64,000 nt of DNA from Compostimonas suwonensis (GTDB lineage Bacteria; Actinomycetota; Actinomycetes; Actinomycetales; Microbacteriaceae), in the NCBI RefSeq assembly GCF_002797855.1, contig NZ_PGFB01000002.1, positions 620,001-684,000 on the forward strand, given 5' to 3'. The translations under genes were made by a program, and so were the position numbers. Numbering within the stretch: the first letter of the stretch is position 1; each line of letters begins with the position of its first letter. The notes below the pieces were generated by a model, which had not been told where the DNA came from, ran no database searches, and saw nothing but the letters and a program-made list of their open reading frames with translations. Positions 40,701 through 50,700 of this stretch are shown here, piece by piece.

Positions 40701-42380
40701 TCAACTGCGCGGCGAACCACGAGTTGGTAAGGACAAAGCGAGTTTGCGACGACGCTTTCCCAAGACGGGAGGCAGCACCGCGAAAGCGATCAGGATTAGG
40801 CCCGCGAGAACCATGCCGATAGTGGGCAACACACCATTGACGGCCTGCGGAATCAACTGAGGAGAAGCATTCACTAAGACGGGCGCGGCGTCGCTGTCGA
40901 TGATCGAGGTATCTCCCGACCCGCCACCACCAGCGCCTCCCGCACCACCAGCAGACCCAGCGCCTCCAGAGTTTCCTCCACCGCCGGCACCGGCGTTGTC
41001 AGAACCCGAGCCCTTTTCCGCTCCATCGCCGCCATCACCCGTTCCACCGCCGCCAGAGTTCTGCGTCTCTTCATCCCTTGCACCACCTGTGCCGCGTGTG
41101 CACTGCGTGGGGCCGACCTTGTCGCAGTCCTGCGGGTACGGTGCCTCGTTGGCGAGCTTGTTCGAGCCGTCGGGAGAGAATGTCGGGTTGTTACAGGCCT
41201 CGATGCCGCCGATCTGCGGATTACCGCCGGGAATCTTCTTGACCTGAGATTGACCGGCCTGCACGAGGTTGATCGGGAGCGGCGAGTATCCGAGCACTTC
41301 GGCCTGCTGCTGTCCTTCGCACAGGAAGTAGGAGGCGAAGTCAGCGAGCGTCAGTCCCTTGTCCTCTGTAAAACCGCTCTCGAGCGCTGTCGGGATGATC
41401 ATGTAGGAATAGCTCGACAACGGATAGCTACGCGTATCGGTTGAGTTGTAGACACCCACGAGATCCTGCGTGAGGTAGTCGGGTGATGCTTGGTCCTCAT
41501 TGATTCGAGCCCCGAGGAGCGCTACTGCGACATTTGACGCAGTGGGCTCGGTGTAATAGCCACCCTCATTGAGCAGCTTGGCTACCGGGAAACGTGAATT
41601 GAGCGCGTAGGAGTACTCGACATAGGTGATCGCGCCGACAGCGTGCGACTGGGCCACATAGCCCGCGACGGAGTTCGATCCCGAACGCGCCACGAACCGA
41701 GAACCAGGAATCGACGGGTAGTTGGAGGTGATTCCGCAAGTGCTTCCACGACCGACAGCAGCGCAATATCCATTCCACAGATCGGGAAACTCACTCCTCA
41801 TCCACGACGAGAACTGGGCGCTCGTTCCGGATCCATCGGAGCGGACCACCGGTACGATCGGGATCGCTGGAAGATCGAGTCCGGGGTTATCGGCTTTGAT
41901 CGCCGGGTCGTCCCATGTGGTGATGACGTTCGTGAAGATCTTGGTGACGTTCTCACCCGAAAGCCGCAGGTTCGTTACCCGCTTGCCGCCGATCACGAGG
42001 TTGTACATAAAAGCGGTTCCGCCAGCGACGATCGGCATGTAAGCCAGCTGCCGCGCGGGCCGCGGGTCGACCGCGTCACCGCCCGAGAGGTTGTAGGGGA
42101 TCTCCGAGACACCGAAGTCCACAGTTCCTTGCGCGAAGAGCTGACGGCCAGCGGATGAGCCGGAAGGATCGAAGGTCACCCTCCACTGGTAGTTCGACCA
42201 GACGTTGCGGATCCATTGCTCGAGGGCGTTCGACGACCAGGTCGAGCCTGCGCCGGAGATCGGCCAGTGGGTCGTGCCGACAGCCTCCGCTTTGGGCGCG
42301 GGTGCGACGTTGAGGATGCTCGCGACGATGATCAGGACGCCGAGGAGGCCGACGGCCGGCCGGAAGGAACGACGCGTCAT
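40701..42380 (-). CDS. pstS: Phosphate-binding protein PstS with C-terminal membrane anchor
   Basis: 559 residues; ATGA overlap with pstA. Signal peptide (1-33); PstS fold with PISGAGSTWSSNALEQW, FDPSGSSAGRQLFAQGTVDFGVSEIPY and VVRSDGSGTSAQFSSWM, which supply the phosphate-binding loops. After about residue 430 comes a Gly/Ser-rich spacer (about 440-490), then a membrane helix (about 520-542) and basic tail. Ordinary PstS is about 370 residues and lipid-anchored; here there is no lipobox and anchoring is by the C-terminal helix. Confidence 0.92.
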   Translation of the reverse strand: MTRRSFRPAVGLLGVLIIVASILNVAPAPKAEAVGTTHWPISGAGSTWSSNALEQWIRNVWSNYQWRVTFDPSGSSAGRQLFAQGTVDFGVSEIPYNLSGGDAVDPRPARQLAYMPIVAGGTAFMYNLVIGGKRVTNLRLSGENVTKIFTNVITTWDDPAIKADNPGLDLPAIPIVPVVRSDGSGTSAQFSSWMRSEFPDLWNGYCAAVGRGSTCGITSNYPSIPGSRFVARSGSNSVAGYVAQSHAVGAITYVEYSYALNSRFPVAKLLNEGGYYTEPTASNVAVALLGARINEDQASPDYLTQDLVGVYNSTDTRSYPLSSYSYMIIPTALESGFTEDKGLTLADFASYFLCEGQQQAEVLGYSPLPINLVQAGQSQVKKIPGGNPQIGGIEACNNPTFSPDGSNKLANEAPYPQDCDKVGPTQCTRGTGGARDEETQNSGGGGTGDGGDGAEKGSGSDNAGAGGGGNSGGAGSAGGAGGAGGGGSGDTSIIDSDAAPVLVNASPQLIPQAVNGVLPTIGMVLAGLILIAFAVLPPVLGKRRRKLALSLPTRGSPRS

Positions 42381-43726
42381 GCGCTCTGCCCCTTTCCGGC
42401 GGCAGCCGCTCCGGTCTTCTGGAACCCCATACCCGCGTAGCCGCTGGTCTCCACGAGGTTCGCGCGATCGAGGGCCTCGAAGCGCGCGGCATCCGAACGG
42501 CTCTGCGCGAGACGTGCTTGCTGCTGACGCCGGGTCAACTGCCCGGGACCTCGCCCGCCGATGACACGCGCGACGAGGAAGAGCACGAGAACCAGGAGCA
42601 TGAGCACCGCTGCGGCGCCGAACCCACGGGCGATCTGTGAGGGCTCCGGCGACTTCACGAGGTTGAAGGTCGCAAGCGGAAGGGACACCATCGGGCCCGA
42701 GAACGGGTTCAACGACAGATAGGTCGTGTAGCCGGCGGTCAGCAGCACAGGGCTCGTCTCGCCGATGCCGCGGGCGGTGCCGAGGATGATCGCCGTGGTC
42801 AGCCCCGACCGGGTCGTGGGCAGGACCACGTGCCAAACCGTGCGCCACTGACCGGCACCGAGTGCGAGTGACGCCTCTTTGAGATTGCCGGGCACGAGCC
42901 GCAGCACCACATCGGCGGCTCGGATGATGATGGGCAGCATCATGACCGTGATGGCGAGAGCCGCGGCGAATCCCGAGCGGTCGAAGCCGAGGAAGACGAT
43001 GACCGTCGCGTAGATGAAGAGGCCGGCGACGATCGAGGGCAGAGCCGTCATCGCCTCGACGATCGTGCGCACGAAGCTCGAGAAACGACCCGGGATCTCG
43101 CTCAAGAAGACCGCGCACAGGATGCCCAGGGGAATCGAGATCACCAGGGCGATCGAGATCATGATGAGTGTGCCGACCGCCGCGTGGAAGATGCCGCCGA
43201 CGTCGAGCGGGTCGAGCGGGCCGGCGTTCGAGAAGTCCTGCACGAAGAAGTTCCAGTGCACGAGCGCTTCGGCGCCGCGGGCGAAGGTGAAGAACACGAC
43301 GACCGCGAGAGCGAGGATCAGCAGGATCGCGATCGAGTGGGCGAAGACGGTGGAGAGCCGATCTTTCACGGCGACACGGGAGTCGTCAAAGCTGATCAGC
43401 ACGGTGTAGAAGCCGAGGAAGAGCACGTAGCTCAGGGCGACGAAGCCGAGCTCGCCTTCGAGCGGCATGACCTGGGTGAAGAGCCAGGTCGCTGTGGCCA
43501 CGGCCGCCGCGAACGCGCCGAGGATCTTGAAGACGTCGCTACGGCGGATGGTGGCGAGGTTGCGCTTGGTCTCGGGCTTCTGCTGGTACTGCCGCGACAT
43601 CCGCTCGCGCGCAGGCAGCGAGGTGCGGGCGCGACGCGAGCTTCGCTGGTCGGCGCGCGTCGCCGGGCGGTCGCCGGGCTCCTGCTCGTCGGCGCGCCGA
43701 GTACGGGGTTCGTCGAGGATCGTCAT
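42377..43726 (-). CDS. pstA: Phosphate ABC transporter permease PstA
   Basis: 449 residues, longer than usual (about 290) through a charged N-terminal extension (1-60), two or three extra helices before the permease core, and a basic C-terminal tail of 60 residues. The core has MTALPSIVAGLFIYA and the EAA-type loop EASLALGAGQWRTVWHVVLP that docks on PstB, and GTARGIGETSPVLLTAG. It begins three bases after the pstC stop. Confidence 0.92.
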   Translation of the reverse strand: MTILDEPRTRRADEQEPGDRPATRADQRSSRRARTSLPARERMSRQYQQKPETKRNLATIRRSDVFKILGAFAAAVATATWLFTQVMPLEGELGFVALSYVLFLGFYTVLISFDDSRVAVKDRLSTVFAHSIAILLILALAVVVFFTFARGAEALVHWNFFVQDFSNAGPLDPLDVGGIFHAAVGTLIMISIALVISIPLGILCAVFLSEIPGRFSSFVRTIVEAMTALPSIVAGLFIYATVIVFLGFDRSGFAAALAITVMMLPIIIRAADVVLRLVPGNLKEASLALGAGQWRTVWHVVLPTTRSGLTTAIILGTARGIGETSPVLLTAGYTTYLSLNPFSGPMVSLPLATFNLVKSPEPSQIARGFGAAAVLMLLVLVLFLVARVIGGRGPGQLTRRQQQARLAQSRSDAARFEALDRANLVETSGYAGMGFQKTGAAAAGKGQSA

Positions 43727-43729
43727 GGT

Positions 43730-44788
43730 CTATCCCTCGCTCGAAGCGCCGGAGCGGGAACGGGAGATGATGATCGACGCGCCGAAGTTGACGACGAGCG
43801 TGATCAGGAAGAGCGCGAGACCGGCGGCCATGAGGGCCGAGAGCTCGAAGGGGCTGGACTCGCTGTAGCGGAGGGCGATCAGGGAGGAGATGGAGTTCGT
43901 TCCTGTCTGCAGAATGTGCGGCTGGATGATGAAGACGGGCGAGATCACGAGGAAGACGGCGATCGTCTCCCCCAGCGCTCGACCGAGACCGAGCATCGTG
44001 CCGCCGATGATTCCCCCACGGCCGAACGGCAGCACGACGCTCGTGATCATTCCCCACCGGGTGGAGCCGAGCGCGAGAGCACCCTCGCGCTCGCCCAGCG
44101 GAGCTTGGCTGAAGACCTCACGCATGATCGACGACGCGATTGGCGCGACCATAAGAGCAACAACCAAGCCTGCGATGAAAGCGGACGCCGTGAACACCGT
44201 CGGGGTCGACAGAGGGTTCCCGGGCTCGAAGTCCGTCACCTGAAGAAAGGGGATCCAGCCGAAATAGGTGGCGATCCATTGTGCGAAGGGGAGGATGGCC
44301 GGCTCGAGCCAGAACATTCCCCAGAGTCCGTAGACGACACTCGGCACGGCGGCCATGAGATCGACGACGCTGATGAGCGTCTGCTTGATCTGGCGCGGCG
44401 CGTACTCGCTGATGTAGAGCGCGGTGCCGAGGGCGAGCGGCACTGCGACCACGATCGCGATGAGGGCGATGGTCACGGTGCCGAACAGCACGGCCGCGAT
44501 GCCGAAGTTGCCTTCGTTCGGCTCCCAGGCCTCGGTCGTGAAGAAGTTGATGCCGGCGGACTGGATGGCCGTGTAGCCCTGGAAGAGCAGGAACACGCCG
44601 ACCAGCAGCATGATCATCATGACCGTGAAGCCGCCGGTGCGGGCGGTCGCCCGGAAGAGGATGTCCTGCCAGCCGCGAACGGTCGACAGGGTTCTCGGCT
44701 TCTCGGTGACGACCTTCGTCTCGGGGGTCTCGGGCGCCTGCTCGTCGAAGAGCTCGGTCAGCGTATCGGTGTCCTCGCGAATGGGCAT
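43730..44788 (-). CDS. pstC: Phosphate ABC transporter permease PstC
   Basis: 352 residues from the ATG at 44788, which overlaps the preceding stop (ATGA). Six helices; typical motifs are YISEYAPRQIKQTL, VDLMAAVPSVVYGLWG, the EAA loop EGALALGSTRWGMITSVVLP, and GLGRALGETIAVFLV. A 45-residue acidic cytoplasmic head precedes the first helix. With PstA it forms the phosphate channel. Confidence 0.93.
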   Translation of the reverse strand: MPIREDTDTLTELFDEQAPETPETKVVTEKPRTLSTVRGWQDILFRATARTGGFTVMMIMLLVGVFLLFQGYTAIQSAGINFFTTEAWEPNEGNFGIAAVLFGTVTIALIAIVVAVPLALGTALYISEYAPRQIKQTLISVVDLMAAVPSVVYGLWGMFWLEPAILPFAQWIATYFGWIPFLQVTDFEPGNPLSTPTVFTASAFIAGLVVALMVAPIASSIMREVFSQAPLGEREGALALGSTRWGMITSVVLPFGRGGIIGGTMLGLGRALGETIAVFLVISPVFIIQPHILQTGTNSISSLIALRYSESSPFELSALMAAGLALFLITLVVNFGASIIISRSRSGASSEG

Positions 44789-45405
44789 CAGGCGCCCTTG
44801 CCCTGCGGACGGCGGCGCAGCACGCTGGTGGTCGCCGTGGCATCGGGAAGGTCGGCGACCGGGATGGACACCGGCAGCAGCGCCGTCTCGGCCTGGTCGA
44901 TGAGACCGAGCGGGCCGGAGCGTGCGACGGGAAGCGGTTTGACGACGTTCGAGACGAGGGCCCGGTCGAGAGCCGCACGGGCTTCGTTCATCTCGGCTAT
45001 CGCGAGCTCCTCGTTCGGCTGCCAGTGGCCGCAGACCAGAAGCGGCACGTCGAAGAGGCTCAGGAACCAGCCGCTCACCTCGGCGGTCTTCGAGGTCACG
45101 ATGTGGGAGTCGAGCCGCTCGGCGCCTGCGACGACGGCCTGCGCCGCCCGCTGAGCGGACACGAAGGTGTCGTAGCCGCGGGGGCAGCGGCCCAGCTCGC
45201 GGCGGGGAGAGGCCATCAGACGCCACACGATCAGGTCGCGCTTGCCACCCCGAGTCCACTTCGCCGCCAGCTCGCCGGGAACGGCCGGAGACCGACGGGC
45301 GGCCCGCTCGACGGCGCCGATGTGCGTGGCGAACGTCGCGAACATCCGCTGCGTCGGATCGCTGAACTCAGCGAAACTCACTCGGGCGGCAGTGGCTGAA
45401 GGCAT
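44788..45405 (-). CDS. Hypothetical protein at the head of the pst operon
   Basis: 205 residues, no signal peptide or membrane helix, moderately basic N-terminal half. AGGAGAG precedes the ATG. It contains a GYDTFVSAQRAAQAVVAGAERLDSHIV helix region and DVPLLVCGHW; I recognise no family. Translational coupling to pstC and location as first gene after the PHO-box-like region suggest a soluble regulator or assembly factor of the transporter. Confidence 0.65.
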   Translation of the reverse strand: MPSATAARVSFAEFSDPTQRMFATFATHIGAVERAARRSPAVPGELAAKWTRGGKRDLIVWRLMASPRRELGRCPRGYDTFVSAQRAAQAVVAGAERLDSHIVTSKTAEVSGWFLSLFDVPLLVCGHWQPNEELAIAEMNEARAALDRALVSNVVKPLPVARSGPLGLIDQAETALLPVSIPVADLPDATATTSVLRRRPQGKGA

Positions 45406-45862
45406 GACGAAAGAACTCTCCTGGGAGACGATGAGGTCAGCGAAGCGGGCACGTCATGTGCCCTGCGAGCTGAAACTGGACTCTGCGGTTGATCACCGGC
45501 TTACGAGACAAGACTGCCTTGCGTTGCGGGTCCCCGGAATACCTATTTCGGTAACAAACCGTGAATCTCAAGTAACGGATGCCCAATAGATGGCGAACAA
45601 TTGGTGAATCCGAATTGGAGGGGGGAACGATTCGTCAGATGCGGAAAGCAGGTTTTCGCGTGCGATTGTGCCGCGATTGGGGGGGGTCACACGAAAGCGA
45701 CGAATGGAGACCCGGACGCGAATCGGACGTCGTATGAGCCATCGCTCGAGTGCGCCGGAGGGCAGCGGCGTCGGGACGAGGATCCCGCACCTCAGGCGCG
45801 GACGGGGCGCAGCATCCTCGCCGTCGTGCGGCCGTGGCGCGAGCCCGGCGAACCCGGCGAGA
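45406..45862. other. Intergenic region upstream of the pst operon
   Basis: 457 bases with no gene I can support. It holds the PHO-box-like repeats (45545-45609), an imperfect GGAAC/CGGAA pair at 45624-45646 resembling the ECF promoters of the 59-61 kb region, and a G-run at 45678-45686. The anti-sigma-like gene ends at 45863 on the same strand as the pst operon. Confidence 0.6.
45545..45609 (-). promoter_or_regulatory. PHO-box-like direct repeats upstream of the pst operon
   Basis: On the minus strand ATTCACCAATT and GTTCGCCATCT (45609-45588) are two adjacent 11-base units; ATTCACGGTTT (45567-45557) and GTTACCGAAAT (45555-45545) form a second, weaker pair. Actinobacterial PhoP boxes are 11-base direct repeats of the GTTCACC type. 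They lie about 140-200 bases before the first gene of the operon. Phosphate-starvation control is thus likely but rests on pattern only. Confidence 0.5.
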
Positions 45863-46348
45863 TCAGGAGGCGGGGTCGGTCGCGAGACCGAGGGCGGAGC
45901 AGAACGTCGCGGTATCGGTGCCGGGATCCGTGGGGAAGACCGCGAGGGTGTTGTCAGGGCGCACGCAGAGCGTGAGATTCGGCAGGGGGAAGTCCATGGT
46001 CGGCGTCGACGAGACCGGAGTGCCGTCGCCGCCGAGGATGCCGGCCTTCCAGAGGGTGCCGCACATGTCGAGCGCGTTGGCGACTCGATCTCCACCCGGC
46101 TCGTCGCGGATGCCCTCGGAGTGGTGCGCGTCGAGACTGGGCTCCTCGTAGCAGAACACCCACTGCTCCTGCACGACAGGCGGGGCCAGCACGATCCAGG
46201 CGGCCGCCGTGAGCGCGCCGGCGCTCACGAGCGAGATGCCGGCGATCGTGAAACGCCTGCGGCGGCGCTTGCGCGTCTCGACGTAGTCCATGACCCACTC
46301 GCGCATCGCAGCGCGACGCTCGGGGCTCAGCTCGGGAGGTGTGCTCAT
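45863..46348 (-). CDS. Sigma-linked single-pass membrane protein with four conserved Cys (copy A)
   Basis: 161 residues; the ATG overlaps the sigma factor stop (ATGA). A short basic cytoplasmic head (1-32), a membrane helix (33-55), then an extracytoplasmic domain with Cys66, 96, 128 and 150. It aligns with the protein encoded at 60200-60751: both have a Cys four to six residues into the domain, CxxxW followed by G(I/L)L, LPxLTxCV, then AVxP and CxxxGLA. It lacks the zinc-binding HxxxCxxC of classical anti-sigma factors. I infer a membrane-tethered controller of the adjacent sigma factor. Confidence 0.7.
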   Translation of the reverse strand: MSTPPELSPERRAAMREWVMDYVETRKRRRRRFTIAGISLVSAGALTAAAWIVLAPPVVQEQWVFCYEEPSLDAHHSEGIRDEPGGDRVANALDMCGTLWKAGILGGDGTPVSSTPTMDFPLPNLTLCVRPDNTLAVFPTDPGTDTATFCSALGLATDPAS

Positions 46349-46896
46349 CGTTCCTCCCCGAATTTGGCGCGCAACCGGGTTCGAACCCGGTTGAGTCGTT
46401 TGCGCACGGACGAGGACGATATCGACAACGCCTCGGCGGCCTCATCGTACGACAAGCCGTCGTGAAAAACTGACCGGTAGACCTGTTGGTCGAGAAATGA
46501 CATCGTCGCCACCTCCCCTTCCACGCGGCTCACCAGATGTTGAGAGTCAACAGCTTTTTCGAACGGCTCCGTGTCGGCCATAGTAGGGCCAACATCGTCG
46601 AGGTTCTCCGTCACAGGTCGGCGCTGGTTCGACCGCAGCCTGTTCGCCGTCACGTTCCGGCAGGTCGTGAGCAGCCAGGGAAGCGCGGAACCGCTGACGA
46701 GGCGGATCTTCCCGAGCTTGCGCCAGGCGATCGCGAAGACCTCCTGGGCGACATCCTGAGCGTCGTCTTCACTGCCCAGTTCCGCGAGAGCCTGCAGATA
46801 AACGGCCTCGATGTGCTGGTCGTAGAGCATGCCGAAGGCGCGCTCGTCACCCCGGGAAGCGGATGCGATGAGTCCCTGATCTCTCGCTGCGTTCAT
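46345..46896 (-). CDS. ECF RNA polymerase sigma factor (copy A)
   Basis: 183 residues from the ATG at 46896. Region 2 is DDAQDVAQEVFAIAWRKLGK with the usual LPWLLTTCRNVTANRLR following; region 4 ends LSYDEAAEALSISSSSVRKRLNRVRTRLR. It is paired by overlap with the four-Cys membrane protein and is divergent from a secreted crystallin-like protein at 47172. The same set recurs at 59565-61446. No obvious GGAAC/CGGAC promoter precedes this copy. Confidence 0.85.
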   Translation of the reverse strand: MNAARDQGLIASASRGDERAFGMLYDQHIEAVYLQALAELGSEDDAQDVAQEVFAIAWRKLGKIRLVSGSALPWLLTTCRNVTANRLRSNQRRPVTENLDDVGPTMADTEPFEKAVDSQHLVSRVEGEVATMSFLDQQVYRSVFHDGLSYDEAAEALSISSSSVRKRLNRVRTRLRAKFGEER

Positions 46897-47171
46897 CACA
46901 GCGGACTGTACCCTAAGCGGACAAGGGGGTCGCATCGGGGCCGTTTCGGCACGGTTGCGGCACAAAAACGGCTCGTTTTCGAGGGCAATCTATACCTCTT
47001 ATATATATGTGTGACATTTTCGGATCGTTACCCTCGCCGAGAAAGAGTTCTCCCAGTGGTCATTCTCCGGCGTCGGAGATGTCTCCCACACAAACGAGAC
47101 ACGCTCACTATTCACTCAACGGATGCCGCATGCTTCTGCCCTGCACGACCGCGGAACGGTTGAATGACCGC

Positions 47172-47741
47172 ATGAATACTCGAAAAGCACAGCCCAACCG
47201 CGCCCTGCGCGGAGTCCTCAGCGCCACCGTCCTCCTCGGAGCACTGGCCGTTCCCCTCCTGGCGGCAACGCCGGCCAACGCAGAAGAGCTCTCGCAGTCC
47301 TGCTGGACGAACGTCGACACCGGAGAGACCGGATGCTTCGACAGCTCGCTCGACATCGTCGAGCAGATCGAGCTCGCTACGGGCGTCCCCCTGGTCGCGA
47401 CCAAGACCGATTCCCCGAACGCACCCCTCGCTGCCCGGGCGTCGAAGCTCGCGGATCCTCCACTCAACTTTCTGCTCATGACCGGCTGGGACGGCACCAA
47501 TCAGAGTGGGCCTAGTGTAAGTTTCTTCACCTCCGCCGTCGGCGTGTGCAGCGGTATTACCTACTCGCTTCAGAGCCTGAATGAGTGGAATGACCGAATC
47601 GAGTCCTTCCAAGCATTCAACGGTTGTGACGCGATTCTCTATGAGGACGAGTTCTGGGGAGGCGACTCGTTCGGGCCCGCCGCGTCGAGCAACAACCTCG
47701 GCACCTTCAACAACAAAGCGTCAGCCCTCGACCTCGAATAG
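47172..47741 (+). CDS. Secreted beta/gamma-crystallin-like protein (copy A)
   Basis: 189 residues from the ATG at 47172. Signal peptide (1-41, ending TPANAEE). The C-terminal 70 residues (VCSGITYSLQSLNEWNDRIESFQ, then GCDAILYEDEFWGGDS) have the crystallin/peptidase-inhibitor I36 pattern, with WNDRIES where that fold reads WNDxxSS. The protein at 60796-61446 ends in the same pattern (SGWDNRVSSADAYAGC). It is divergent from the sigma factor. The 275-base gap 46897-47171 has an AT-rich TATACCTCTTATATATATG stretch and no further gene. Confidence 0.65.
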   Translation: MNTRKAQPNRALRGVLSATVLLGALAVPLLAATPANAEELSQSCWTNVDTGETGCFDSSLDIVEQIELATGVPLVATKTDSPNAPLAARASKLADPPLNFLLMTGWDGTNQSGPSVSFFTSAVGVCSGITYSLQSLNEWNDRIESFQAFNGCDAILYEDEFWGGDSFGPAASSNNLGTFNNKASALDLE

Positions 47742-47760
47742 AGCTTCGTTCGCACAAGGT

Positions 47761-50700
47761 TCAGTGCGGAGGCAGATCGCCCGGTCTGATCTGGCGGATG
47801 ATCCGGCCGACCTGAAACTGAATCCACGCATCGCTCGGGGCAACGGCCCACTCGGTACGACAGCCCATCTCGGCACCCAACGAGGCTCCGCTCGTTCCGG
47901 AGAAGCTCCCGCAGCGGAAGCGAGCAACGGCGGATCCGTTGTGAGGCAGCGCAGTCCATGTCCACTCGCCGGTCTCGGCCGCATAGCTGAGGCCGGCGAG
48001 TTCGAAAGTGATCGAAGCCGCGGGGGCCTTCTGCGCCGCCCACGGCCCGCACGCCGCGAAGTCGCCCCAGACGTTGCAGGCGCGCAGCTGATAGCCGTAG
48101 ACCTCGCCGAAGGGGCCGCCCGTGAGGGCACGGGGCACGGTGCTGCCGCTGAACGTGGCGACCTCGCCGACGGGTGCGCCCGCGGCATCCACTCGCTGCA
48201 CCTCGTAGCGCGGTGCGACGGGCGCGACGCTGTCGATGCGGTAGTCGTAGTCGGTGCCGACGTCGGCCATGACCCCGGTCACGCTCGTGACGGGCCCGGG
48301 CGCGGGGCGCGGTGTGACGGTGACGATCTCGCTCGAGACGCATCCGGCCTGGTTGTAGCCCCAGACGACGAAACGGTAGTCCGCGCCGCCCTGCGTGATG
48401 CCGTCGAAGGTCGCCGTCGTGGCGCGCCCGATCTCGCGCACCTCGCCGCCCGTCGGCACGCGCACCTGCGTCGAGGGCGGTGACACGACCCCGCACGCCT
48501 GGCCGACGGTGCCGCCGGGGCCGAGGCTCTGCACGAAGTAGCCGCGGATCGAGTCCCCGTTGCCGCCGAACGGAGCCCAGCTGAGCGTCGCGGTGCCGAG
48601 GCCGTCGTCGCCGTTCGCCGTGACGGCCGTCGCCGCGGGCGCCCCGAACGGCTTCGCGGTGATGGTCGCCTCGGGCCACACGGCCAAAGAGCGGAAGGCG
48701 TCGTTCTGGGCCACGACCACGATGGAGACGGGAACGCCGTTCTGCAGGCCGGCGACCGTCGTCGAGCACACATCCGCAGCACAGGATGCCGGAGCCACCG
48801 TCGCGGCATCGCGCCCGTCGACGCGCACGAGGTACGCCCTCACCGCGCTCGCGCCCGCGGGCAGCCGGGCGACGTTCCAGCTGAGCTGCAGGCGGCCGTC
48901 GCCGGGTCGCGCCGTGAGCGCGGTCACGGCCTCGGGCAGCACGTCGGACCAGACCGCCTGCCCGAGCGACACGGGGTCGGAGAGGCCGACCCGGTTGCGG
49001 GCGGCGACGCTCACGAGAACGCGATTGCCGACGCCGTTGCCCAGGGTCGTCACGGCGCAGGAGGTCGAGCGGCACTCGGTCGTGCTCAGCACGGCGCCGT
49101 CCTCGCTCGCCACCGACACCTCGTAGGCAGCGATGGGCGAGTTGTTCGCGGGGCCCGGGGAGAACGCGACCATCAGCTGCCGGTCGGCGGTTCCCGTCAG
49201 GCGCAGGCCCGTGATCGGGCCGGGCCGATCCTGCACAGAGATGCGCACGGTCCCCCAGACGACGCGGGCCGGGTCACCCGTCGCATCCATGACCCCGTAC
49301 CGCAGGCCGGCGTCGGCCACCCGGGCGTCCGCGGCCACCTCGACCCGCAGCTGCGAACGGTCGGCGCTCGGCGTCACGACGACCCCCGGCGGCAACGACG
49401 CGGCATCCGCCCCGCGCACCTCGGTGACCGTGAGCGGCGCTCCCGGGAACGGGTTGCTCGCGGTGTCGTTCGCGAGCAGGTCGATCGTGGCGCTCGAGCC
49501 GCGCTCGACGACGACCGTGTCGCCCACCGGCGCGGCGAGAGGCCGGGACGAGCCGACCGCCACGAGCTCGATCGTGCCGCTCGCAGCACCCCCGTCTGCG
49601 TCTCGTACCTCGACCGCGATCGACCCGCGGCCTCCCCTCGGCACGGCCGTGTCTGCGCTCACCGTGAGGACGCCGTCGCTGAGCGAGGCCCCGAAACCGG
49701 GCGGCGGAGCCGCGATCGTGAAGGTCGGCGCCGCCTCGTCTCCGACGGGCAGCACCGTGAAGGCACGCAGGTCCACGGTCTTCCGCTGCCCGGGCTCGAG
49801 CTCCACCGTGCCGCCCGCGAACGCCGGGGGCTGAGGGACGGCAGGGGTCACGACGACGGGGATCACGAGCGTCGCGGTGCGGGCCGGGTCGGCGGCATCC
49901 GCCACACCGACCGAGATCGAGGCCGGGCCTGTGTAGCCCGGGGCGCTCGTGAAGGCGAGGGTTCGCTCGTCGACGACGAGCGGCTCGCCGTTCGCGTTCG
50001 TCGCCACCACGACCCCGGGGTCCACGATGCGCACGGCGCCCCCGCTCGCGGTCATCACGACGTCGGCGAGCGGGATGACGAGACGGCTGCCGCTCACGAC
50101 GGCGAGGGGCTGCAGATCGCCGCGCAGCTGGGGAAGAGCCTCGTCGAGGCCGGGCACCCAGATGAAGCCGTAGGCGACGACGGACGCGTCATCGGGGTGC
50201 GCGACGGCGAACGGGATGATCTGGCGCTGCGCCTTCACCTGCACCCGCACGCTCTTGTCGGCGCGCACGGTCGCGTCGCCATCACCCACGATGCTCACGA
50301 CGAGCGCGTTGCGCGGCCCGTCGCCACGGAAGACGTTGTCGAGCACGGCGACGTCGAGCTGCTCGCGCCCGAGCACATCGGCGAGCCCGAGCACGGTGTC
50401 GTCGACCTGAGGCCTCGCGAGCGCGGCATCCGGGTCGACCACGACGGTCAGGAACGCCGTGGCACTGCCCCCGCGGGCGTTGGCGATCTCGTAGACGAAA
50501 CCATAGCGCCCGGGCTCGTCCGGGGCGACGACCGCGACGGCGCCGTCGCGCACGGTGGCCGCCCCCGGCAGATCGCCCGAGTCGACCGAGACGAGCCGCA
50601 GCTCGCCACCCGACGGGTCGGAGTCGTTGTCGAGCACCCGGGCCAGGATCGTCGTCCCCGGCCGCACGGTCACCTCGTCCGGTGCTGCGGATGGCGCGCC

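Noticed and set aside
28185-45405. Phage-like or horizontally acquired island
   Set aside because: Apart from slight AT enrichment at 37965-40691, there is no integrase, transposase, tRNA or repeat at the borders; the gene order is operon-like.
45624-45646. Fifth ECF-type promoter (GGAAC...CGGAA)
   Set aside because: Spacing is 18 instead of 19, the -10 box reads CGGAA and no gene follows on that strand.
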